64,000 nt of DNA, from assembly GCA_016930695.1 (NCBI GenBank), contig JAFGGD010000054.1:1-64000 (forward strand), in the 5' to 3' direction. Positions 43,708 to 51,160 of the stretch are shown in pieces. This DNA is from Candidatus Eisenbacteria bacterium (lineage in GTDB: Bacteria > Orphanbacterota > Orphanbacteria > Orphanbacterales > Orphanbacteraceae). Both the position numbers and the translations under genes were made by a program. The stretch's first letter is position 1, and the number at the start of each line of letters is the position of its first letter. Under the pieces are notes generated by a model. It worked only from the letters and a program-made list of their open reading frames with translations. It had not been told where the DNA came from and ran no database searches.

Positions 43708-44784
43708 ATGAACCCATCCTCCTTACTTCCCGATCCGGACGCGATCCCCGTTCCCTGGCCCTGGTTTAAAATTCTCCTCCTCATCACGTTCATCCTGCAC
43801 CTGCTCTTCATGAATCTGACCCTCGGCGGCAGCCTGGTCGCCTCATGGAACACTCTCCGGCGCCGGGAAAGAAGGCCCGAGTTCCGCTCCATTCCGATCC
43901 TGATCGCCCTCACCGTCAACTTGGGAGTGCCTCCGCTGCTTTTCGCACAGGTGCTCTTCGGCCATTTCCTCTACACGAGCTCGATCGTGATGGCGGCGTG
44001 GTGGATCGCCGTGGTTCCGGTCCTCCTTGTCGCCTACTACGCGGCATACCTCTACGTGTATAAAGGGAAAGGGTCACACCGCTGGGCGGTCTTTTCGAGC
44101 GTGCTTTCCTCGCTCCTTCTCCTCGCCGTCGCCTTCCTTCTCGTGAACAACCTCACCCTCTCCCAGACTCCGGAACGATGGACCGCCTGGTTCCACGCGC
44201 CGGGCGGCACGAGCCTCAACCTGGGGGATTTCTCGCTCTACCCGCGCTTTCTCCACTTCGTTCTCGCCTCCCTCGCCGTGGCCGGGCTCGGTTCGGCGGT
44301 CTGGTACGCCGTTAAGGGTCGACGCGAGAGAAGCGCCCCCGCGACTTACGAAACGGAGAAACGGGCGGGGCTCCGCCTCTTCTCGATCGCCACCATGATT
44401 CAAGTGCTGGTCGGTGTCTGGTTCCTGATCGCTCTTCCGCGCCCCGTGATGCTCGCGCTCATGGGGGGGAGCGCCGCAGCCACGACGGTGTTTCTCCTCG
44501 CCGTCGCCGCCGCCCTCGCCGCGCTCTTCTTCGGTTTCCGCGGCTCCCTCGCCCCCGCCGTCGGCGCCACACTACTCACCGTGATCCTCATGGCGATCCT
44601 GAGGGATCAGGTCCGGGGCGCTTACCTGGAGGGTCTCTTCCACCCGCACGACCTCGAGGTGATCCCGCAGTACGCCCCGCTCCTTCTCTTCCTGGCCGTC
44701 TTCCTCCTGGGGCTCGGCGGGATCGGCCTGATGGTCCGCATCGCCTGGAAAGCGACGGCGAAGGCGGGAGGGAGCCGGTCATGA
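43708..44784 (+). CDS. CydA-like polytopic membrane subunit (probable b-haem quinol protein)
   Basis: A 358-aa inner-membrane protein with about eight helices. Its first helix reads LITFILHLLFMNLTLGGSLVASW, with a central His and a GG pair. The N-terminal part of the next gene's product has the same layout (AVIAILHVYIAHLAVGGGFFLVW), so the two are paralogous partners. Both resemble the quinol-oxidising half of bd-type oxidases but lack the GRQPW tag. The His residues are candidate haem b ligands. GGAGGTCGTCG precedes the ATG. The stop overlaps the next start in ATGA. I infer a membrane quinol dehydrogenase feeding the fused cytochrome c. Confidence 0.65.
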   Translation: MNPSSLLPDPDAIPVPWPWFKILLLITFILHLLFMNLTLGGSLVASWNTLRRRERRPEFRSIPILIALTVNLGVPPLLFAQVLFGHFLYTSSIVMAAWWIAVVPVLLVAYYAAYLYVYKGKGSHRWAVFSSVLSSLLLLAVAFLLVNNLTLSQTPERWTAWFHAPGGTSLNLGDFSLYPRFLHFVLASLAVAGLGSAVWYAVKGRRERSAPATYETEKRAGLRLFSIATMIQVLVGVWFLIALPRPVMLALMGGSAAATTVFLLAVAAALAALFFGFRGSLAPAVGATLLTVILMAILRDQVRGAYLEGLFHPHDLEVIPQYAPLLLFLAVFLLGLGGIGLMVRIAWKATAKAGGSRS

Positions 44785-47435
44785 ATTATCCCTTCTGGCA
44801 TATTCCGACCGTGGGCGGCGGCGTTCTGATCGCCGTCATCGCCATCCTTCACGTCTACATCGCCCACCTCGCCGTCGGGGGTGGTTTCTTTCTGGTCTGG
44901 ACGGAGCGGCTCGCCCGCCGCCGAAACGACGACGCCCTCTTCGAATACGTCCGCCGCCACACCTGGTTCTTTCTGCTCCTCACCATGGTCTTCGGCGGAA
45001 TCAGCGGCGTCGGCATCTGGTTCATCATCGCCCTGGTTCACCCCGCCGCGACCTCCGCGCTGATCCACGCGTTCGTCTTCGGATGGGCGATCGAGTGGGT
45101 ATTCTTCGTCGTCGAGATCACGGCGCTTCTCCTCTATCACTATCTCTTCACACGCCTCTCCGGCCGAGCGCACATGGCGATCGGTTGGGTCTACTTCGGC
45201 GCCGCCTGGCTCTCCCTCTTCATCATCAACGGCATCCTCGCCTTCATGCTCACCCCCGGCCGCTGGCTCGAGACCGGATCCTTCTTCGACGGTTTCTTCA
45301 ATCCTTCATTCTGGCCGAGCTTGATTTACCGAACCGCGTTCGCCCTCACCGTGGCGGGACTCTTCGGATTGATCACGGCGGCCTTCTCCCGCGGCACGCG
45401 TCTCGAAAATTCGCTCTACCGTTACTGCGCCCGTTTCACCCTCATCCCCTTCGTCGGGATGCTCCTCTCCGGATATTGGTTTCTCCGCACGCTCCCCGGG
45501 GAAGCGGCGGCGAACCTGCTTCACCTCAACCCGGAGGCGGAGTTCTTCGTCGCCGCCTTCCTGTTGGGGGCGGCCCTCATCTTCCTCGGCGGCCTCTCGA
45601 TGCTCTCGTCCATGTCACGGCCGGCCCGCCGCGCCTCCGTGCTTCTCCTCGTGTTGATCGGCCTCGGGTGGATGGGGGGCATGGAGTACATTCGCGAGAT
45701 CGCCCGCAAACCCTTCGTCATCTACGACCACATGTACTCCACGTCCGTGCTCGTCTCCGACGCAGAGCGCTTGAACAACGAAGGGTTCCTGGCGAACGCG
45801 AAATGGGTCGCCCACAAAGAGGTAACGGACGAGAACCGTCTCGATGCGGGCCGCGAGCTGTTCGTTCACCAATGTCTGATCTGTCACACCGTCGGCGGAT
45901 ACAACGACGTATCCGCGAAGACCGCCGGCCTGGACGCCTTCGCCCTCTCGGTCCGCTTGAACGGCCAGGGGAAAGCGCGCACCTACATGCCCCCCTTCGC
46001 CGGCACGACCGCGGAGAGAGAGGCGCTGGCCGCCTACGTCGCCGAGGGACTCCATGGCGTCGCGCCGGTGGAACGGCCGCCGGTCGCCGTCGCGCGGGAG
46101 GAGATGGACCCGCTCCCCTTCGATCCGTCCCGCGCCGAATACGTTCTCCTCGCTTGGAACGATCTGGGGATGCACTGTATCTCCGACAACGACCGTTACT
46201 TCGTGATCCTACCGCCGGCGAACACGCTCTACGCCCAGCTGATCCGGCGCGGGCCGAAACCCGTCATCGTCTCCGGGGGCGTGGAACTGACCTACGCGCC
46301 CGAAGCGGGATACATGCGCCCCGAGAGCCACGTCCCCTTCTGGGAGTTCGCGTCCTCCAACTTCGGCGTCGCGCTGGAGCCGGGAGTGGGTTTGAAGGGG
46401 AACCGCGTGACCGGTGCCCTGGAGTATCAAGCCGCGCAGAAGGCCTATGTGGCCGAGGCGATCCCCGTCGTTCCCTATCGGGACGAGCGCCCCTACAATC
46501 CCTACCCGGTCTTCACCGTCGAAGCGCGAGACCGGAAAACGGGCGGGCTGCTGGCGTCCACCCGGACGGTGGTGCCCACCACCACCGAGATGGGGTGCCT
46601 GAACTGCCACGGGGGCGAGTGGCGCGTCGGCGGCGTGTCGGGGATCGGCGACATCACCGCCGAGAACATTCTTGCCGTGCATGACCGGTCCCACGGCACG
46701 GACCTGCTCGTCGGCGCGCGGGAGGGAGCGCCGAGGCTCTGCCAGAGCTGCCACCCGGATCCCGTGCTCGGCGCGAAGGGCGCGCCGGGAATGATGAGCC
46801 TTTCCGCGTCGCTTCATGGTTTTCACGCGAACTATCTGCGCGGCTACGGCGTCCGGGCCTGCAACGCCTGCCACCCGAACCACCCGGACGGAGTCACCAA
46901 GTGCCTCCGCGGCGTGCACCCGCAGAGGCGCGTCTCCTGCACCACCTGCCACGGCGACATCGAGGAGCACGCCCTCGCGCTGCTTCTCCGCGAGAGAGAG
47001 CTGGGGCGGCCCCAGGCGGAGCGTTACATCCGCAATCTCCGTCCCCTTTCGGTCGCCTCCATCGACGAGATCCACTCGCGTACTCCCTGGTTGAACGAGC
47101 CGGACTGCCTCAACTGTCACCCGGAGTACGCGCGGACGCCGGACCGGACGAAACTCGCCTCCTACAACAAGTGGGTCCCCGCCGGGGAGATGCTCTTCCG
47201 CAACCGAGGCGACGCCCGGGGGATTCTCTGCGCCACCTGCCACGGCGCGCCCCACGCGATCTACCCGACCCGGAACATGTACGGCGAGGACAGGGACAAC
47301 CTCGGGCCGCTCCAGTATCAGGGGAACAGAAACGTCATCGGCCGCGGCGACAACTGCGCGCTTTGCCACACCCGTAAGATGCCCTGCAACGCGCACCACC
47401 CCGGCGTGCTGCGCGGAAGCGAAGGAGGCCGATAG
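44781..47435 (+). CDS. CydA-like membrane domain fused to eight-haem cytochrome c
   Basis: An 884-aa fusion. Residues 1-300 form about eight membrane helices with His24/His29 in the first (ILHVYIAHLAVGG). A single-haem cytochrome c domain follows (CLICH at 365-369, likely axial Met403 in TYMPPFAG). A beta-rich segment has AWNDLGMHC near 458-466. Then come seven more CxxCH sites (CLNCH 606, CQSCH 654, CNACH 694, CTTCH 720, CLNCH 776, CATCH 817, CALCH 859), eight in all. The soluble part must lie in the periplasm to receive haem c. This looks like a quinol-to-multihaem conduit for respiration with an external or periplasmic acceptor; the acceptor is not identifiable. A nitrite or other small-molecule reductase role is an alternative. 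Confidence 0.75.
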   Translation: MNYPFWHIPTVGGGVLIAVIAILHVYIAHLAVGGGFFLVWTERLARRRNDDALFEYVRRHTWFFLLLTMVFGGISGVGIWFIIALVHPAATSALIHAFVFGWAIEWVFFVVEITALLLYHYLFTRLSGRAHMAIGWVYFGAAWLSLFIINGILAFMLTPGRWLETGSFFDGFFNPSFWPSLIYRTAFALTVAGLFGLITAAFSRGTRLENSLYRYCARFTLIPFVGMLLSGYWFLRTLPGEAAANLLHLNPEAEFFVAAFLLGAALIFLGGLSMLSSMSRPARRASVLLLVLIGLGWMGGMEYIREIARKPFVIYDHMYSTSVLVSDAERLNNEGFLANAKWVAHKEVTDENRLDAGRELFVHQCLICHTVGGYNDVSAKTAGLDAFALSVRLNGQGKARTYMPPFAGTTAEREALAAYVAEGLHGVAPVERPPVAVAREEMDPLPFDPSRAEYVLLAWNDLGMHCISDNDRYFVILPPANTLYAQLIRRGPKPVIVSGGVELTYAPEAGYMRPESHVPFWEFASSNFGVALEPGVGLKGNRVTGALEYQAAQKAYVAEAIPVVPYRDERPYNPYPVFTVEARDRKTGGLLASTRTVVPTTTEMGCLNCHGGEWRVGGVSGIGDITAENILAVHDRSHGTDLLVGAREGAPRLCQSCHPDPVLGAKGAPGMMSLSASLHGFHANYLRGYGVRACNACHPNHPDGVTKCLRGVHPQRRVSCTTCHGDIEEHALALLLRERELGRPQAERYIRNLRPLSVASIDEIHSRTPWLNEPDCLNCHPEYARTPDRTKLASYNKWVPAGEMLFRNRGDARGILCATCHGAPHAIYPTRNMYGEDRDNLGPLQYQGNRNVIGRGDNCALCHTRKMPCNAHHPGVLRGSEGGR

Positions 47436-47461
47436 ACACCGCCCGGAGAGGAGGGCCCGCA

Positions 47462-47908
47462 TTGCAGAAAGATCTCGTCCACCGGATCGAACAAATCGAA
47501 ACGATTCTTTACGGCGTTATCGCGTTGCTTCTGATCGTCGCCTGCGTAGCCATCCTCGGCACAGCGGCCGTGCACTTCGTGTCGGAGATCCGATCGGGGA
47601 ATGTGGTGCTCGGGCTGGTCCACCTTCTCGAATATCTTCTTCTCGCTTTCATGGCCGTGGAGCTTCTCTACACGGTCTGCGTCTCTCTCAGGACGCACAA
47701 GCTCTCCGCGGAACCCTTCCTCATCGTCGGTCTCGTGGCGGCGATCCGGCGGATCCTGGCGGTGTCCGTTGAAGGATCAACCTATCTTCACGGCGACGAT
47801 CTGCTCAAGTTCCGTCTTGCCCTCTGGGAGATCGCGCTCCTCACCGGTTCGGTGCTGATTTTGGTCATTTCCATACACGTGCTCCGCAGGGGACGAACAG
47901 AGGAATAG
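47462..47908 (+). CDS. PsiE-like small membrane protein
   Basis: A 148-aa protein with four predicted helices and the PsiE-family pattern (FLIVGLVAAIRRILAVSVE; the family is phosphate-starvation-inducible, role unknown). It starts with TTG: GGAGAGGAGG lies eight bases upstream and no ATG fits. It follows the haem fusion gene by 26 bases on the same strand, so it probably belongs to that operon. No haem motif is present. Confidence 0.75.
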   Translation: MQKDLVHRIEQIETILYGVIALLLIVACVAILGTAAVHFVSEIRSGNVVLGLVHLLEYLLLAFMAVELLYTVCVSLRTHKLSAEPFLIVGLVAAIRRILAVSVEGSTYLHGDDLLKFRLALWEIALLTGSVLILVISIHVLRRGRTEE

Positions 47909-47955
47909 GGGCGATCCGGCGCCCTTCCGGCTCGCCCGGACCGGTCCCTCACGCG

Positions 47956-47990
47956 AAAAGGCCCCGCGCCGGTGCGCGGGGCCTTGCGTT
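47956..47990. terminator. bidirectional terminator between convergent genes
   Basis: A perfect 10-bp stem GGCCCCGCGC / GCGCGGGGCC with loop CGGT. The minus strand continues CTTTTCG and the plus strand TTGCGTT. It separates the PsiE-like gene and the DsbA-like gene. Confidence 0.8.
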
Positions 47991-48014
47991 CGTATCGAAC
48001 CTCCGGCGAAGAGA

Positions 48015-48884
48015 CTACTTCTTCTCCGCTTCGGCGGCGACCATCTCCAGCTCCTCGTCGATTCGGTCGTAAAGCTCCTCGGGCGTCTTCACGCCGAGAT
48101 ACCGCTTGCCGTTGATGAAAATGCCCGGCGTGGTCCGCACCCCGAAATGGAGCGCTTCGGTTTTCTCGTTTCTGAGACGCTCCACCAGCGCCTTGTCTTT
48201 CCGGTCCGCCGCGAATCGCGCCGCGTCCATCTTCGTCTCGACGGCGCAGGCCGCGTAGGTCGCCTCGCCCAGCGCGTCGTCCTTGGCGTAAAGGTAATCC
48301 AACGCCTCCCAGAAACGCCCCTGCCGTTCGGCGGCGAGCAAAGCCAGCGCCGCGGGGACCGCCTGTTCGTTCGTCTTCAAGGGAAAGTTTTTGAAATAGA
48401 AAGCGATTTTGTCGGGCTCCTCGGCGGTCCATTCCCGGAAGGCGGCGGTGGCCACCTTGCAGTAGGGGCACCCGAAATCGGCGTAAATCACGACCTGAAC
48501 CGGTGCGTCCGCGTCACCGGAGGGGACGAGCCCGTCGAGGTCCGGTTCGTGGATGTCCGGCGGCGCGGCGGAGAGGCGGCGCTCCTCGACTTCCTGCAGA
48601 ATCTCCTCGGGATCCCGGTCCGCCCGTACCCTTCGCACGACGAAGTCGGCGAGCCGGCGCGCCGCCCGGTCGTCGGGATTCCGGTTGAGACAGTCCAATA
48701 TCGTTCCGTCGCAGCCGCCGTAGTTCTCCGCCACGGCGAGCACCTCGGCGACGACCTCCTGTTGGAAGGGACGCAGATCCTCCCCTCCTTCGATCAGATG
48801 CCAGGGGACGTCCGCGGCGGAGGTCGCTCCGGCAAGCGCCGCCCAGAGGACGGCGGCGGCGATAATCCAACGGTTCTTACACAT
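48015..48884 (-). CDS. DsbA-family thiol:disulfide protein
   Basis: A 289-aa exported thioredoxin-fold protein. The signal peptide ends near ATSAA. An N-terminal helical part (about 25-125) contains a separate Cys pair (GGCDGTILDC). The DsbA core begins DAPVQVVIYADFGCPYCKVATAAF (redox CPYC) and ends with the cis-Pro loop VRTTPGIFINGKRYLG. It can make or isomerise disulfides in the periplasm. Its start overlaps the MauE-like gene by 8 bases, forming one operon with the rhodanese-like gene. Confidence 0.88.
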   Translation of the reverse strand: MCKNRWIIAAAVLWAALAGATSAADVPWHLIEGGEDLRPFQQEVVAEVLAVAENYGGCDGTILDCLNRNPDDRAARRLADFVVRRVRADRDPEEILQEVEERRLSAAPPDIHEPDLDGLVPSGDADAPVQVVIYADFGCPYCKVATAAFREWTAEEPDKIAFYFKNFPLKTNEQAVPAALALLAAERQGRFWEALDYLYAKDDALGEATYAACAVETKMDAARFAADRKDKALVERLRNEKTEALHFGVRTTPGIFINGKRYLGVKTPEELYDRIDEELEMVAAEAEKK

Positions 48885-49377
48885 GTCGCAAACGCCTCCT
48901 CCGAAAAAGACCGTCCATTCCGTAACGGCCGTCGTCGAACAGGATGAGGAACGCCGCCAGCGCGGTCCAGAAAAAGTCCCGCGCCAGGGTGAGCCAGCTG
49001 ATCTCCTCCGCCGCCTCCTGCGAGGCGAAGCATCCGCAACCCATCTCCCGTCCCGTGCCGAGGACGACGGAAAGGACGACGATGAAGAGGATCATCATGA
49101 GCAGGATCAGCGTCGCGTTCTCCTTGGTCCAGAAACCGGCGATGAGGGCGACGCCCGTCACAAGCTCCACCCAGGGCAAGATGACGGCGAAGATGTTGAC
49201 CAACACCAGCGGGGCGACCTGATAGGTCGCCACCGCGAGGGCGAAATCGTAAGGTTCGGCGATTTTGTAGATGGCGGCGTAGATAAAAACGATCCCGAGA
49301 TAGATCCGGATCGGAACGCTCAGCGCCGCCAGGATTTTCCGCCGTCGCTCAACGGGAGTCATGCTCTCGGCCGCCAT
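48877..49377 (-). CDS. MauE/DoxX-like membrane protein
   Basis: A 166-aa inner-membrane protein with four helices in the MauE/DoxX arrangement (IRIYLGIVFIYAAIYKIAEP, VNIFAVILPWVELVTGVALI, ATLILLMMILFIVVLSVVLGTGREMGCGCF). The CGC at the end of the third helix is typical of MauE proteins, which support disulfide formation in periplasmic enzymes. It overlaps both neighbours (29 bases with the rhodanese-like gene, 8 with the DsbA-like gene). An internal ATG at 49362 is an equally possible start. Confidence 0.8.
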   Translation of the reverse strand: MAAESMTPVERRRKILAALSVPIRIYLGIVFIYAAIYKIAEPYDFALAVATYQVAPLVLVNIFAVILPWVELVTGVALIAGFWTKENATLILLMMILFIVVLSVVLGTGREMGCGCFASQEAAEEISWLTLARDFFWTALAAFLILFDDGRYGMDGLFRRRRLRHV

Positions 49378-49861
49378 GCAGAAGCGCCGGCCAACCCTGG
49401 CCGTCCTCGAGGTACTGCACCCACTCGATCCCTTGTGCGATCAGATCGTCCGCGAGAAGCTTGGCGGTCATCGAGTCGCCCACCACCACCACGGTCCGGT
49501 CGCCCACGCTTTCACGGATGGCGAGGACCGCCTCCTCATCCACCGGGAAGAGCGGATCGTAGGGGATGGAAATCGATCCCTCCAGATGGTCGGCGACGAA
49601 CGACTCCTCATCCCGGCAATCGATGACCAGAAAATAATCCGGGTTCTCCCGAAGCTCGTCCAGAGTGACCGGCGTGGCCGGTTCCGTCGACTCGGGGCAT
49701 TCTTCGTAGATTTCGTACTCCGCGGCGGCGACCCAATCAAGGGAGTCGCTTCGAAAAGCGTTGACCATTACGGCGGTCAGGGAGGAAACGCCCACGAGGA
49801 TCGTCGTGCGAAGCAGGAAGCCTTTCAGGTTTCGGGCGTGTGGCATTCTCCAATACTCCAT
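49349..49861 (-). CDS. rhodanese-like domain protein, catalytic Cys missing
   Basis: A 170-aa protein with an N-terminal hydrophobic helix (LLRTTILVGVSSLTAVMV) and a rhodanese fold: TPVTLDELRENPDYFLVIDCRDEESFVADHLEGSISIPYDPLF. The active loop that normally starts with Cys reads VVVVGDSMTAKLLADDL, so the Cys position is Asp and sulfur transfer is unlikely. It may be a binding or regulatory domain facing the periplasm. First gene of the MauE/DsbA operon. The start could be the ATG at 49846. Confidence 0.8.
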   Translation of the reverse strand: MEYWRMPHARNLKGFLLRTTILVGVSSLTAVMVNAFRSDSLDWVAAAEYEIYEECPESTEPATPVTLDELRENPDYFLVIDCRDEESFVADHLEGSISIPYDPLFPVDEEAVLAIRESVGDRTVVVVGDSMTAKLLADDLIAQGIEWVQYLEDGQGWPALLHGGREHDSR

Positions 49862-49972
49862 GCGCGCGTCGTTTCGGCGGCGGGAAGGGATTCGCGCCTC
49901 TTCGTTTCACCCGCCTCGATCGCCCCGGTTCCCGCCGCGGCGACCGCCGGTCCGACAAGGGACCGGCCTATT

Positions 49973-49978
49973 ATTATA
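49973..49978 (-). promoter_or_regulatory. possible -10 box of the rhodanese-MauE-DsbA operon
   Basis: TATAAT on the minus strand in the only AT-rich spot of the gap. No convincing -35 accompanies it. Confidence 0.35.
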
Positions 49979-50065
49979 TCACGGTCCGCGCCGGGAGCGC
50001 CCGTGCGCCTAAAACCCATAACACAAGGCCCGGCAATGGATTGTGCGGGAAGCCCGGACGGGGAC

Positions 50066-51058
50066 TCAGCGGCTCCGCGTCGAGGCGTGCGTTTCCTCTC
50101 GCTCGTCGACCGGGAATCCGTGACCGCGCATCCACTCGTCACTCACGAACTTGGTCAGATAGTTACGTATCGCGTCGGGGAGAATGCAGAGCGCGGTGCG
50201 GATCTCCGGCTCCTCCCGGAGCGCCTCCAGCATCGCCCAAACCGCCGAGCCGGAGCTGCCGCCGACGAGAAGGCCTTCTTCGCGAATCAACCTTCGCGCC
50301 ATGAGAAAACTGTCCCGGTCGTTCACGTAGACGTACCGGTCCACCAGGCCGTTGTCGAGCACGTCGGGGATGAAGTCGTAGCCGATCCCCTCGACCAGGT
50401 AGGAGTGCACCTCCTTGCGGCCGCCGAGCACCGAGCCGTAAGGATCGACACCGATGACCCGGATCTTCGGGTTGCGTTCCTTGAGATATCGAGCGACGCC
50501 GGTAATGGTGCCGCCCGTTCCGGCGCCGATCACCACCATGTCCAACCCGTCGCCGAAGTCCTCCCAGATCTCCTTGCCCGTGCCGTAGTAGTGGGAGTCC
50601 GGGTTGTCCCGGTTGGTGTACTGGTCGGGGATGATCGAGTCCTCGATCTCCTCGTTCAAGCGCTTCGCCACCATGAACTGGCCGTCCGGGTCGTCGTGAA
50701 GCGCCTCGGTGGGCGTTCGGACGATCTCCACGCCGAGCGCCTCGAGCACCGCCACCTTCTCCCGGCTCATCTTCTCCGGCATGGTGACGATCAAGCGATA
50801 GCCGCCGACGGCGGCGGCCAACGCCATGCCGATCCCGGTATTGCCGCTGGTCGGTTCGATCAGGGTGGAACCCTCGCGGATCGCCCCCTTCTCCTCCAAC
50901 CCCTGAACCATGCGCACCCCGACCCGATCCTTCAACGAACCGCCGGGGTTCAGGAACTCGCACTTGGCGTACAGGCGGACCGGGAGGTCGGCGCCGATCC
51001 TGTTCAGGCGGACTACCGGGGTGTTGCCCACCACCTGCAGAATGTCGTCGTAAATCAT
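50066..51058 (-). CDS. cysteine synthase / cystathionine beta-synthase-type PLP enzyme
   Basis: A 330-aa fold-type II PLP enzyme. The PLP lysine is in NPGGSLKDR (Lys42), the substrate loop is EPTSGNTGIG, and the phosphate loop is GAGTGGTITG. DNPDSHYYGTGKEI favours the CysM/CBS side of the family. No CBS or haem domain is present, so it is either O-acetylserine sulfhydrylase or a bare cystathionine beta-synthase. GGAGGTCGAATC precedes the ATG at 51058; the frame extends upstream without support. It supplies cysteine, fitting the disulfide-rich secretome, though that link is inference. Confidence 0.92.
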   Translation of the reverse strand: MIYDDILQVVGNTPVVRLNRIGADLPVRLYAKCEFLNPGGSLKDRVGVRMVQGLEEKGAIREGSTLIEPTSGNTGIGMALAAAVGGYRLIVTMPEKMSREKVAVLEALGVEIVRTPTEALHDDPDGQFMVAKRLNEEIEDSIIPDQYTNRDNPDSHYYGTGKEIWEDFGDGLDMVVIGAGTGGTITGVARYLKERNPKIRVIGVDPYGSVLGGRKEVHSYLVEGIGYDFIPDVLDNGLVDRYVYVNDRDSFLMARRLIREEGLLVGGSSGSAVWAMLEALREEPEIRTALCILPDAIRNYLTKFVSDEWMRGHGFPVDEREETHASTRSR

Positions 51059-51076
51059 GATTCGACCTCCGCACGC

Positions 51077-51105
51077 ATTATACGCCCCGCGACGGAGCAA
51101 CGCAA
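51077..51105 (-). promoter_or_regulatory. promoter of the cysteine-synthase-family gene
   Basis: TTGCGT, 17-base spacer and a perfect TATAAT on the minus strand. Predicted initiation is about 12 bases before the ATG, with the GGAGG in between. Confidence 0.5.
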
Positions 51106-51132
51106 AGGCCCCCGCCCCGAGGGGAGGAGGCC
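51103..51132 (-). terminator. probable terminator of the 2594-residue gene
   Basis: An imperfect GC hairpin (GGCCTCCTCCCC with GGCGGGGGCC) is followed by TTTGCGTT on the minus strand. It lies about 30 bases after the giant gene stop and overlaps the next promoter. Confidence 0.5.
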
Positions 51133-51160
51133 TCACTCTTAAAATGATGGGCGCGGACCC

